Counted from the first letter of the stretch, positions 10,615-22,316 are shown. The stretch: 64,000 nt of DNA from Amanita rubescens (GCA_015039365.1 WION01000113.1:88266-152265); one strand, 5' to 3'. The notes: a model not told the origin generated them from the letters alone. Translations and numbers: made by a program.

Positions 10615-12997
10615 ATGAACTTCGGATGGGACCAGCAGACACCTGCAGGTGCATACCAAATTTTTGGTAGCTATAAAAGTGCTGTCCCCTTGAGCCAACT
10701 CTCTCCTGAGCTTGAGCCTTGGCCATGGCAGTCGCAACCTCTCGACCCTCTTCAAGCCGGAGGCTGGCATTCTGACCCACAGCAAATCGATTCTTGCGGT
10801 GGTACTTCGTCATCTAGCACCCCTGCGCCGTCCTCGCTTTCCAACACACAGCACATTCCTTTTGACCAAAGAAATACTCTGTCCGGCAGTCAACATTCGA
10901 TAGAAATAGAAACCGACCTTCGTTCACGATACTCTCATTACAATACACTCGCTCGGCCTAATTATGCAGCCGGCCAGGCCCACCAAGCTATCTATGTCAA
11001 CAATAACATTAATACCTGTGGATATCAAGTCAGCAATAACACACCTAATACCCATCTTAATCAAAGCATTACCAATTCCCGGGATCCATCCCATGGTAGC
11101 AATACGCTTCAGCCCATGAACGTGGATCCAAAAACATTAAATATAGGTCACCAGCAACGGTAAGTATCCGTACTCACATCTGATAACCTGCTATAATAAG
11201 ATATATAGGGACAACGTTGCTCGCGACGCACCAATAGACTTTGCTTTTGTTCCCGAGGATCCAGGATCCCAATATGAGCATACAGGTCACGGTAATGACA
11301 AGGATGGCGCAAATGAGCTGACGCATTCGGGCGACAACAATGATACGGAGAGCAGCCCAAATCTACAAGACTTGGATCCTTCAAACTTGTTTGTAAGTTG
11401 CACAGTATCGCAGCCACTGGCAATAACTCACTATAGATTTTATAGTCTTTTGATGATGAGCCTGACGACGACGATGCGCTTGCTGAGTATGCGATTATTC
11501 TCAATCATCAGAGGGAATTGATGGCGGCCACCGATAAGGAAAATAATGCCTTAGATAATTCTACAGTGAACCTGAGCACGTGGGCTGAGCGTAACTTTGG
11601 TAAACCCATCCAGCCAATCCGACACCGTACCTCTCAACCGAAGGCTCTCGCCGAGAAAGAGACCGCAAGATTGAAGAGCGAGAAGATGCGGGAGAATGCT
11701 AAAGCTTTACAAACAGAGGTCAAGACGCTCCACGCGTTTCTAGAGAAGGCAATTAACGACCTCGCCACAAAATACAAGAAAAAGAAATCATACATCTCGA
11801 CTCTCGTTCATGCAAAGTCCACGCTGAAAGCCAAGCGCGCTCCAAATCTGAAAAACGCTCTACTCCACCGAAAGGCTAGAGAAGTCAATCAAGGTCTGTA
11901 CCCCATTTACTCTGTCACACTTCCTTACGGAGCGTGATCCTTAGATCGCCCCAACGGTGAACGCTTGTCCCTACTTGAAATTCAAAAGATGGTAGACGAT
12001 GACAAAGATATCGAGAACATCTCAGAAGAGCAGAAGAACGAGTTGATAAAGGATCTCAAAGCTTACCGCGAGTTGAAGCAAACAGGCTCACGTGCCTCTA
12101 GTCTTTCGGTAGCTCAAGATGTTAGACAGACGATGCAACGTATAACGATTGAAGTAAGTGTCTCACACTGAAGAGAAGATCTATTTCTGACTTTGGCTCA
12201 GTTGCAGCACCTCCATCTTCGAACGGGTACCTGCTCGGTTCTCTTCGTCTCCAAATCCCACATTGATGATCAGACGATTCCCGGATGGGCGGCAACGGGC
12301 GAATCTGCTTCATTCTTTCTTGACGTTCTCAGGGTGGACGTATGGGATGTTCTTAGGAAATACGAGCAGTGGGTGTGCTCAAAAGATCAAAGTGAGTCCA
12401 CGGCATCGCTCCGCTTTTGTAGAATGTATGTGACATTATTTTAGGCAAAGCTAAGACGGACACGTTTAAAGCTATTCGCTCCGAATGCACTACCATCATT
12501 ACTGAAGGGTTAAGTAAGCCTCTATCAGAACTTGTTACATTCGCGCCGCTAATGATCTCAAATTCAAAGGACAAATTCTGAAATCCGACAACGTTATGAT
12601 GAACTATGTGAACTACGAGAAGGTCATTATTCAGAAACACCACGTAAAGCTCGTAGGGTGGCCCAAGAATGTCAAGTTTGTCACGCCGGCAAATCTATCA
12701 AGCGTTGATGAGGTCCGCACGCTCAGACATGCGTTGAAGTCCAATGAATGCCACTGGGTTCAATTATCTGAGGCTGAAGTCGGGGAGAACATGGCCTCTA
12801 TTGCAGAACGCGAAGCTGCTGGGGAACAGGTGGGCCGAAAACGCAAGCAACGTTCCGACAAAGGGAAACCCAAACAGCGTAAGAAATCCGCTGGCAGCGG
12901 CGCCACCCGCTTGGCGACATCATCGAAATTCAAGAGCAAAGCTTTATTGAGTGATACAGAAGGAGAAGAGTCTGATCGTGGTTCTGAGAGCCCATAG
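10615..12997 (+). CDS. 690-aa KDZ accessory protein of unknown function, inner copy
   Basis: Exons 10615-11159, 11209-11392, 11446-11893, 11945-12153, 12202-12391, 12445-12513 and 12570-12997 total 2,073 nt (690 aa plus stop), all with GT..AG ends. The ATG at 10615 is chosen over a non-ATG start upstream. The N-terminal third is Ser/Gln/Asn-rich and low in complexity. The middle has a basic coiled-coil-like region (KALAEKETARLKSEKMRENA). A compact region follows (LLEIQKMVDDDKDIENISEE; TGTCSVLFVSKSHIDDQTIP; VDVWDVLRKYEQW; MMNYVNYEKVIIQKHHVKLV), and then a Lys/Arg-rich nuclear-signal-like tail ending in acidic Ser. The central block resembles a protein found repeatedly in Agaricomycete genomes near transposons, but I know no function for it. 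It is intact in both copies. Confidence 0.75.
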
Positions 12998-13113
12998 TAT
13001 ACCCAAGTACCTCCCAATTGTTTTTTTTTAAATTTATATATAGTTTTAATGGTTACGACGTGGCACATTCTAATTATAGAACATAGTGTGACTTATTTTT
13101 GGGCTGCCAGCAT

Positions 13114-13626
13114 TGTAATATAATGCCCCGCAGCCCTTTTTCTGCTTATATATGATGTCAGGATGCCAACGATGCCAATAGCAGCGAGGGAGACGTGGGA
13201 GATGTCGCCGACGACGGGGACGACGGTGGGAAGGCCCTCTTGGCATGCTCACGTGGCTTGTTCCTATTATAGAAGGGACGGGTGCGGGAGGGGTCGGATA
13301 TCATGCCTCAAGCCACAATTTCAGCTTATATATGGATGCCAGCGATGGGGACAATGTCAATAGCGGCGGGGGAGGCGTGGGAGACATCGCGGACGACGGG
13401 GACGACGGTGGGAAGCGCTCCCGGCGTGCTTACGCGGCTTATTCCTATTATAGATGGGGCGCGGGCGCGGGAGCGGCAGGAAGGGAGTATATTGTGCCCA
13501 AGTATAGCTAGCTACGGCGAGGGATATCGAGCAGTATGGGAATATCAAGGATGTGATGCAAAAAAGCAGTGGACTAGCTAAATTAGGACAATGCTAATTA
13601 ACGTTAAATAGCCGGCTGTGCAGGTG
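13114..13626 (-). repeat. right terminal inverted repeat, inner KDZ copy (palindrome spacer)
   Basis: This is the non-palindromic 513-bp centre between the two 8.7-kb arms. It reads as the reverse complement of 3911-4423 with about eight transitions, and ends in GTGCAGGTG at 13626. Confidence 0.85.
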
Positions 13627-13634
13627 ATGCTGGC
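13627..13634 (+). repeat. 8-bp target-site duplication, right, inner KDZ copy
   Basis: ATGCTGGC, identical to 4424-4431. The outer element resumes at 13635. Confidence 0.92.
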
Positions 13635-13742
13635 AGCCCAAAAATAAGTCACACTATGTTCTATAATTAGAATGTGCCACGTCGTAACCATTAAAACTAT
13701 ATATAAATTTTAAAAAAAACAATTGGGAGGTACTTGGGTATA

Positions 13743-16125
13743 CTATGGGCTCTCAGAACCACGATCAGACTCTTCTCCTTCTGTATCACTCAATAAAGCT
13801 TTGCTCTTGAATTTCGATGATGTCGCCAAGCGGGTGGCGCCGCTGCCAGCGGATTTCTTACGCTGTTTGGGTTTCCCTTTGTCGGAACGTTGCTTGCGTT
13901 TTCGGCCCACCTGTTCCCCAGCAGCTTCGCGTTCTGCAATAGAGGCCATGTTCTCCCCGACTTCAGCCTCAGATAATTGAACCCAGTGGCATTCATTGGA
14001 CTTCAACGCATGTCTGAGCGTGCGGACCTCATCAACGCTTGATAGATTTGCCGGCGTGACAAACTTGACATTCTTGGGCCACCCTACGAGCTTTACGTGG
14101 TGTTTCTGAATAATGACCTTCTCGTAGTTCACATAGTTCATCATAACGTTGTCGGATTTCAGAATTTGTCCTTTGAATTTGAGATCATTAGCGGCGCGAA
14201 TGTAACAAGTTCTGATAGAGGCTTACTTAACCCTTCAGTAATGATGGTAGTGCATTCGGAGCGAATAGCTTTAAACGTGTCCGTCTTAGCTTTGCCTAAA
14301 ATAATGTCACATACATTCTACAAAAGCGGAGCGATGCCGTGGACTCACTTTGATCTTTTGAGCACACCCACTGCTCGTATTTCCTAAGAACATCCCATAC
14401 GTCCACCCTGAGAACGTCAAGAAAGAATGAAGCAGATTCGCCCGTTGCCGCCCATCCGGGAATCGTCTGATCATCAATGTGGGATTTGGAGACGAAGAGA
14501 ACCGAGCAGGTACCCGTTCGAAGATGGAGGTGCTGCAACTGAGCCAAAGTCAGAAATAGATCTTCTCTTCAGTGTGAGACACTTACTTCAATCGTTATAC
14601 GTTGCATCGTCTGTCTAACATCTTGAGCTACCGAAAGACTAGAGGCACGTGAGCCTGTTTGCTTCAACTCGCGGTAAGCTTTGAGATCCTTTATCAACTC
14701 GTTCTTCTGCTCTTCTGAGATGTTCTCGATATCTTTGTCATCGTCTACCATCTTTTGAATTTCAAGTAGGGACAAGCGTTCACCGTTGGGGCGATCTAAG
14801 GATCACGCTCCGTAAGGAAGTGTGACAGAGTAAATGGGGTACAGACCTTGATTGACTTCTCTAGCCTTTCGGTGGAGTAGAGCGTTTTTCAGATTTGGAG
14901 CGCGCTTGGCTTTCAGCGTGGACTTTGCATGAACGAGAGTCGAGATGTATGATTTCTTTTTCTTGTATTTTGTGGCGAGGTCGTTAATTGCCTTCTCTAG
15001 AAACGCGTGGAGCGTCTTGACCTCTGTTTGTAAAGCTTTAGCATTCTCCCGCATCTTCTCGCTCTTCAATCTTGCGGTCTCTTTCTCGGCGAGAGCCTTC
15101 GGTTGAGAGGTACGGTGTCGGATTGGCTGGATGGGTTTACCAAAGTTACGCTCAGCCCACGTGCTCAGGTTCACTGTAGAATTATCTAAGGCATTATTTT
15201 CCTTATCGGTGGCCGCCATCAATTCCCTCTGATGATTGAGAATAATCGCATACTCAGCAAGCGCATCGTCGTCGTCAGGCTCATCATCAAAAGACTATAA
15301 AATCTATAGTGAGTTATTGCCAGTGGCTGCGATACTGTGCAACTTACAAACAAGTTTGAAGGATCCAAGTCTTGTAGATTTGGGCTGCTCTCCGTATCAT
15401 TGTTGTCGCCCGAATGCGTCAGCTCATTTGCGCCATCCTTGTCATTACCGTGACCTGTATGCTCATATTGGGATCCTGGATCCTCGGGAACAAAAGCAAA
15501 GTCTATTGGTGCGTCGCGAGCAACGTTGTCCCTATATATCTTATTATAGCAGGTTATCAGATGTGAGTACGGATACTTACCGTTGCTGGTGACCTATATT
15601 TAATGTTTTTGGATCCACGTTCATGGGCTGAAGCGTATTGCTACCATGGGATGGATCCCGGGAATTGGTAATGCTTTGATTAAGATGGGTATTAGGTGTG
15701 TTATTGCTGACTTGATATCCACAGGTATTAATGTTATTGTTGACATAGATAGCTTGGTGGGCCTGGCCGGCTGCATAATTAGGCCGAGCGAGTGTATTGT
15801 AATGAGAGTATCGTGAACGAAGGTCGGTTTCTATTTCTATCGAATGTTGACTGCCGGACAGAGTATTTCTTTGGTCAAAAGGAATGTGCTGTGTGTTGGA
15901 AAGCGAGGACGGCGCAGGGGTGCTAGATGACGAAGTACCACCGCAAGAATCGATTTGCTGTGGGTCAGAATGCCAGCCTCCGGCTTGAAGAGGGTCGAGA
16001 GGTTGCGACTGCCATGGCCAAGGCTCAAGCTCAGGAGAGAGTTGGCTCAAGGGGACAGCACTTTTATAGCTACCAAAAATTTGGTATGCACCTGCAGGTG
16101 TCTGCTGGTCCCATCCGAAGTTCAT
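13743..16125 (-). CDS. 690-aa KDZ accessory protein of unknown function, outer copy
   Basis: Mirror of 10615-12997 with the same exon structure (complement 15581-16125, 15348-15531, 14847-15294, 14587-14795, 14349-14538, 14227-14295, 13743-14170). No difference from the inner copy was noticed in the coding part. It starts 146 bp from the viroplasmin-like gene and is divergent from it. Its 3' end lies about 100 bp from the junction with the inner copy, so the nested insertion did not interrupt the reading frame but may have removed its natural downstream sequence. Confidence 0.75.
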
Positions 16126-16271
16126 GGACTCGGAGAGGGACCAAGTGGGTGAGGTTCGAATGGCCAATTGATCACCCTAGTTAAGTTAGCCTGGAACATT
16201 CGGAGCCCCAACTGTTTTATAGTTCACACGGAACTTGTGCTTTTTTCAACGCTCACGTTGCCTCAGTTCGC

Positions 16272-17406
16272 ATGTCCCCCAGTGAGTAGTACTAGCCCCC
16301 GTATTTCTTACAAACTTAACAGTTGACCATTTACTATCTTGTAGGAAAGCCACCTCCGCAGCCACCAGCAAACCGGGCGAGGCAGCCCCGCGAACCAACG
16401 CCGCCTCCAAGTGTCGAATCATCCATGGAATACCTTTCCGTCGAAGACCTCGAGTACTTTGAGCATTTCGAGGATATTAACCTTAGCACGGAAGGCAGAG
16501 ACTTTTATGTTGTGTACCGTGGACGTCAAACAGGTATTTTTGACAACTGGTAAGCCATAGCGATTCCCGCTGGCCACTGCCTAAACCATCGTTGCAGGGG
16601 ACTTGTCACCCGCCTTACCGACCGCTTTTCAGGGGCTAGTTTCAAGTCTTTTACAACATTGGAAGTGGCTCAAGAGTCATGGAAGACTTACCTTGAGGGA
16701 TGTCAGCAACGAGAGCCTGTCCCACCCCAATTGCCTGCCGGTCCAATTTCCCATACTACAACAAATAGAGCCGCCTCCGCACCAGCAAATCGTGTTCAGG
16801 CCGGCAACATCGTTCCTGTGCCGGCGAGTCGCGTTCGGGCTGGCAGCGTCACTCCTGTGCCAGCGAGTCGCGTTCGGGCTGGCAGCATTGCTCCTGTGCC
16901 GGCAAATCGTGCCCAGGCCGGTGGCATTGCGCCAGCGCCTGCGAACCGCGCTCAGTCTAGCAACATCACTCCTGTACCAGTGAATCGTACTCAGGCCAGC
17001 AGCGATGTTCTCCATGTCCGGGCTGCCAATTCCCCCGTGTCGACAAATGCTAGTATTCAGGCTGGTGATGACCAGAGGGCCCGGCCCTCTATATTTGCCC
17101 CCCGCACGTATCAAAGTTATTACCAAACTTCCCCCGCGACAGCCAATACCCATCCCCCCATCCAACCAGGTGCAGATGATTTCTATTGGATCATACTTCA
17201 AGGTGAGAACCCTGGTGTTTACCGTAATATGTAAGTTATCGGAAGTTATCCTCAGACAACTGGGCATTAACACTATTGACAGGGAAGATGCTAGAGCTGC
17301 GGTCGGAGCTTCGCCAATCATAGATCTTCGCTGTGTGAGGGGCGAAGTGGCAGCAAACCGGCTTTTCGTTGAGAAGTACATGGCAGGCGAAGTACACCGT
17401 ATTTAG
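16272..17406 (+). CDS. two-domain RNase H1-N/viroplasmin-like protein, outer copy
   Basis: Exons 16272-16281, 16345-16549, 16598-17230 and 17283-17406 sum to 972 nt (323 aa plus stop). Residues about 57-106 (FYVVYRGRQTGIFDNW, then FSGASFKSFTTLEVAQ) match the small domain shared by eukaryotic RNase H1 N-termini and caulimovirus viroplasmin, which binds RNA/DNA hybrid or dsRNA. The C-terminal 60 residues (FYWIILQGENPGVYRN, ASPIIDLRCVRG) look like a second, more divergent copy. Between them are six 13-residue repeats of the pattern PVPA(S/N)R(V/A)(R/Q)AGS (about 16779-17009). No RNase H catalytic domain is present. It is intact in both element copies, unlike the transposase. A nucleic-acid-binding accessory role in transposition is an inference. 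Confidence 0.75.
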
Positions 17407-18185
17407 AATTTTAGATCACATTGTAAATACAACTATCTGGTCCTGAAATTGATATATGTCGGCTAGCGTTGCAAATTGAAGGAGCGAATTCATGGGAATG
17501 TAAAACTTGTCACCTCGTACAGGTGATCTCGTAAATCATGTCCTGATATGCAGTTTGAGTTGCGGGTGTTGCACCAATGTATGTTATTACATATGTAGTA
17601 CGAGTGATATTGCAGCAAATTGATTGGGATAACAACCTGTCAGCTCGATTAGAGCTTGTGGCTCAGCGCGTGCTCAGGAATGAATACATGATGAGGCTAT
17701 CTATTTCACCGGCTCGACTTGTACTAATCACTCCCACCAACCTTCGTCATCCCTCATCCCTTGCGATCAGTACTCGTTCACTCTCACAGTCTTATCAGTG
17801 ATCACACGTAATTATATGTATCGCGTATTGCAGTTGAACATGCTTTCTTAGTGATTTGAGAGTGTCTGGAACTGCATCAGAAAGAGGAACGGACGATTTG
17901 GAATGAGTAGTATTACTTTCACTGCAACTGGCAGTTTTCTCTCCCTGTCGCTGCCTTGAAAACTATTCCAAGTCAGTTTCTTCTTCTTAAATTCACGATC
18001 ACCTCGTGTCCATTGCAAGTTCAACACGTTGAGATTGAACCGTATATTTTATCTCATCGATCATCAGTCATCTCATCTACCACGTGATCTCGTTTACAGA
18101 CTTCTGACATGCTTGAGCCACGATCACAGCTCGGTAAACATGGCATTCAACTCTCGTTCTTTCAAATCAAAGAAGTATCGCAATT
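17407..18185. other. intergenic region inside the outer KDZ copy
   Basis: This is the 779 bp between the viroplasmin-like gene and the transposase. No domain is recognised. A further 5' transposase exon could hide here, since other KDZ proteins have longer N-termini, but none is identifiable. Confidence 0.5.
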
Positions 18186-21100
18186 ATGGCACAGACGACA
18201 TTGCAATGCTTACAAGAGGACGAGGAAGGGCTATTTGACCGAAGAACGTTTCGATAGAGCGGGCCAAGAATCTGATGCTGCAGCGCCAGATGCGTCAAGG
18301 TATTTCAGCTGTTTCACGACGACCAATCGCTCAATCGGGGACTATTAGACAGGGTGGCAACAGGTTCTTGTGACCCGGCGCTTGGTGACGATGAGGTGAT
18401 GCAAGACCTAACAATGGCAGACAATATCCTCGATGGTACACAACCAATTGAATTCAGCCACGCTGGTGGCGAGTTCGTCGAGCTTCTTAGGACCGATATC
18501 AAGAAGGAAATGTAAGTATAAGCTACTACTACTCTAATAAGCATTTAGCTCACCCGGTTATAGCTCAAAGCGACGTCATGACCAAAGCACGCGTCGTGAT
18601 AGGACATTACGTTTGGTAGAAGGATTTGCGGTTCAAATGGACTCACTAGTGGCAGCTTATCATGTCTGGTGTTACAATAACCGCGAAAATAAGGAGGGTT
18701 TCACGGACAGTCTCGCCGCATCATCATCAGAAGAGGTAGAGAAAACGGCAGATATAATATTGATTGACACATACTGTAAGTTTAATATGCAATCGTCTTA
18801 GCCATTCGTTTACAATGAAGCAGGCACCCGCAACGTTAAATATACCTTGTCCAAAAATGATAAAACAATTGGCACTGCTTTGGTTCGCCAAGGCATCATC
18901 CCGTCTGCTCCCTATCAACCAAGTTATGGAGTATCTACGCGCGTTCTGGAACTATACAAGAACCTTAATGCTCGGTGCCCTTGCCTTGCCATACAACCTT
19001 TTGTTAAGGGCTTAATTGATTTGCATGGTGTACGTGTCCGCTCTAGCCTCAGTTTGTCTACATACTCATATATGTTAGATGTCCTTTTTACCAAACTACA
19101 GTACCATATTCTCCACATGCAACGATGTCTACCTTAAAATACTTGAAGAGAGCCGAAAGGCAGTCATGAAAGAATTAAACCGTGATGGCCCCCTCTGGCG
19201 CATTAAAAATGCCTGTCCTGCTTGTTCATATCAACTTCATGGTGAGAAGGAGCTCACCTTCAGCGTACTGACCACAATGGACGGGAACAACTCACTGAAG
19301 CGGATGCGACGAGATCTGAAATCAGAAGATGACTTTGAGGTGGATGAACGGCGTCATGAGCGACCAGACTCACGCGCTACCCCGGGCGACTATTATCTGA
19401 CACGGGAGGAAGTGGATAAGTGGGCTAAGGGTGTTATTGAAGAGGAACTCGTCAAGGTGATGCCTGTGAGTAATTACCTCTTGAAGTGAACTGGTCAATA
19501 TGTTGATACTGAGTTACAGAGTGACGAGCACAACCCATGTGCATCACGATGGAAGAACATGATTGATAGTGTCACCTCTCGCATGTGGGGCGTATTCGAC
19601 GAGACTGGTATCTTTCTTGCACTCTGTCGTCATGGATTTGCGCTTGTTGTTGCCGACATGGTGCGAAGCGGAGAACTGTAAGTTTATTCCGGCTCTTGTT
19701 TACATTCCAATCAATCATTTTACTGGCAGGTCAAAATATCCTCTCGCCGTCGTTGATCTTCTCCTCAAGGCATTCGGAAGCAATATTGGCGTAGGATATG
19801 ATATTGGGTGCAAATTTGCAACGACTGTCAAGAAAAGCCCACTAGGTCCGGTTGCGAGCCAGCTCAATCTCCGTTCACTCGTCGGATCCTTCCACGGCCA
19901 TGCGCATGGGCGGTTGTGTCAATTAACTCATCTTTCGACATACACTAAAGGACTGGGCCTCGAGGATCTCGAAGGGTGTGAAAGGTTTTTCTCAAAATCC
20001 AACGCACTCGCCAACTCTGTTCACTATGCGAGTGTGTTCCATTGACAGCAAAGTATTGTCAACTACATGCGGCACACCGACACTTTTGAAACTTATACTA
20101 ACCTCAGTCGGTTATTATGTAAACGTGTTGCTTTCTGACTCACGTGATTTTCAGGCAAATTTCTCGTCAACAACTATCTGCAAGCGTTAGAAATACTCAA
20201 GAGCGAACCGTCTCTCAAGCTTACATTGGATGAGAAAGAGATATCAGACCCGGCATTCACATTTATGTCATGGCTCGAAGAGGAAAAAAAATATCTCGAG
20301 AATCTAGCAACAGAACCGCCTGAGGAGACTTTGGAAATGGATTACTATAGCGCGCTCGTTGAACTTGGGGAATATCAGTGTGTATTACCCTTTTTTAACT
20401 TTTACGTTGGCATTTTCCTGACAGTGGACTAGGAATGAACTAGATGCGGGCAGCGCCAATTTCCTCAACCTAAGCATGTCAGATATTCACCAACGAGACC
20501 GGACAAGAGCAATAGAAACAAAGCGCCGACAAACATTCGAGAAGCGCGACAGATGTTTAGAACATGTCCATGAATTAGAGCGCAAACTTCTTATCAGGTC
20601 ACGATGGACCCCAGAGTCTCCAGAGTGGGCAGCTGCCGCAGAAAAGGTTCAGCAGCGCGATTATCGCAGGGCAGTGGATGTCTTGGAGGCCCTGGTTGTG
20701 TCCCGGCTGTTTGAGTTGACGAAAATGAATATGTCCGACATCTGTGCGTCATATTTACTCCATTTGCATCAGCCACTGATGATAATGTCAGGTTATAAGC
20801 TTCAGCGGCATATCGCCAAGTCGCTTCAATCCCGCTCGCATGCTATCAAGAAAGCTCTTGACAAGTACAATGAGGCTGCCGCTGCTCATCCTCCTGCTCC
20901 TGCTTTAACATGGGAGCAGGTAGTTGATTATGCATTCTTGTCAGATTTTGATCTCCTGCGCGATGCTCGGCAAGATGTACGGGAGAAGCCATGGGCGTGT
21001 CCCCTAAATAGGGTACTTCGGGACCAATATTTCAAAGTTGAACGAGCACAGGAAGAGATCAAACGGCTCGACGTCGAAATTCGCCGGGTGATCACTTACA

Positions 21101-21486
21101 TCGTCGATGAGACTGAATTCTTATGTGCAAAGGAAGCCATCTTGGCGAAGAGTAACCCCATTTTCGCCCACCAGATCTCAGTATACCGTATGGAACGTGG
21201 TCGCGCGAATGCATTGCACGTGCAGCGCTTCGAGAAGCTGGCCAAAAATCCTCGGTTTACAGGCAATATCACCCCTGGTCAAAGTGTTCTGTCTCTAAAT
21301 CCCAGGACTGTGCAGCAGGAAAAGCAAGCTGAACGTGGTAGCGAGTCCCGAGTCGAGCTTTGCCCGGATGATGATTTAATGTCGGATCTCGAAGATGACG
21401 ATCTGGTGCTCAGTGATATCACTTACAAACTGCTCTCCATTTCTACAGATCAAGACGGTCAATACCAGACCTCTCCCGAGGACTGA
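18186..21486 (+). pseudogene. KDZ transposase, outer copy
   Basis: RNase-H-fold transposase of the Kyakuja-Dileera-Zisupton class. Proposed exons are 18186-18511, 18549-18775, 18824-19029, 19079-19465, 19520-19677, 19730-20106, 20155-20377 and 20433-21486; phases agree from exon 2 onward. Family landmarks in order: HDQSTRRDRTLRLVEG; LVRQGIIPSAPYQP; DLHG; a cysteine pair ACPAC followed by TTMDGNNSLKR; FDETGIFLALCRHG; GYDIGCKF; SFHGHAHGRLCQL; LEDLEGCERFFS; and FMSWLEEEKKYL with the likely catalytic Glu. Two defects are present. The first exon needs frame changes around TAG 18255-18257 and TGA 18273-18275. A UGA at 20043-20045 replaces the Arg that normally follows SVFH (CGA to TGA is one CpG-type transition). 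The upstream ATG is uncertain. Confidence 0.88.
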
Positions 21487-21759
21487 GCATCAGTCTTGTC
21501 ACGCCGAATCCGAGCAATGAGATCACAACATTTTGATAGTATAGTACGCGTTTCTCAACATATGTTTTTTTTTTGGCTTCAAATACATGACATTTGCTTT
21601 GCTGTTCACCACTCATTACGGATGGCGGCGACAGCAACGACCTGCAGTTCGACATGCTGACGTGGCACGTTCAACTTCCAATTATAGAAGGATAATTTAT
21701 TTTAAACTCGTGAGGCAGTTTACATAATGTGCGATGCCGATGGCGGGATCTATTGCAAT

Positions 21760-22308
21760 GGGGCCACGATTTCTGCTTATATATGGATGCCAGGTGCTGA
21801 TATTGCCAATAGCAGTGAGGGACACGTGGGAGATGTTGCCGACGACAGGGACGACGGTGGGAAGGCCCTCTTGGCATGCTCACATGGCTTGTTCCTATTA
21901 TAGAAGGGACGGGTGCGGGAGGGGTCGGATATCGTGCCTCAAGCCACAATTTCAGCTTATATGTGGATGCCAGCGATGGGGATGATGTCAATAGCGGCAG
22001 GGGAGGCGTGGGAGACATCGCGGACGACGGGGACGATGTCAATAGCGGCGGGGGAGGCGTGGGAGACATCGCGGACGACGGGGACGACGGTGGGAAGCGC
22101 TCCTGGCGTGCTTATGCGGCTTATTCCTATTATAGATGGGGCGCGGGCGTGGGAGCGGCGGGAAGGGAGTATATTGTGCCCAAGTATAGCTAGCTACGGC
22201 GAGGGATATCGAGCAGTATGGGAATATCAAGGATGTGATGCAAAAAAGCAGTGGACTAGCTAAATTAGGACAATGCTAATTAACGTTAAATAGCCGGCTG
22301 TGCAGGTG
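21760..22308 (-). repeat. right terminal inverted repeat, outer KDZ copy
   Basis: Mirror of 4432-4980 with a single difference noticed (at 21999/4741, a CpG to TpG type change). It includes the 42-bp tandem duplication and ends GTGCAGGTG at 22308. Confidence 0.85.
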
Positions 22309-22316
22309 ATCATGCA
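22309..22316 (+). repeat. 8-bp target-site duplication, right, outer KDZ copy
   Basis: ATCATGCA directly follows the terminal GTGCAGGTG that ends at 22308 and matches 3903-3910. Confidence 0.9.

Larger units (their letters stand above)
4432..13626 (-). mobile_element. KDZ DNA transposon, inner copy, complete (9,195 bp)
   Basis: This copy runs between CACCTGCAC at 4432 and GTGCAGGTG ending at 13626, and is flanked by the 8-bp repeat ATGCTGGC (4424-4431 and 13627-13634). Relative to the outer copy it is inverted, so its genes mirror those of the outer copy about position 13,370. At 13,113 it still contains the uninterrupted sequence ACAATGCTGGCAGCCC, which is the target that the same insertion split in the outer copy. 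Its length equals that of the outer copy to the base. Confidence 0.92.
3911..22308 (+). mobile_element. KDZ DNA transposon, outer copy (interrupted by a second copy)
   Basis: The outer element is 3911-4431 joined to 13635-22308, 9,195 bp once the inner copy and one target duplicate are removed. It has terminal inverted repeats beginning CACCTGCACAGCC and is flanked by ATCATGCA. It carries the transposase (18186-21486, +), the two-domain viroplasmin-like protein (16272-17406, +) and the 690-aa accessory protein (13743-16125, -). Its left end is separated from its body by the inner copy. Its family, Kyakuja-Dileera-Zisupton, is known to have expanded in Agaricomycetes. It is CpG-rich relative to the flanking DNA, which suggests recent arrival. 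Confidence 0.92.

Noticed and set aside
3911..22308. Palindrome as a segmental inverted duplication or assembly error
   Set aside because: Two independent perfect 8-bp duplications at exactly the element ends and equal 9,195-bp lengths explain it fully as nested transposition.
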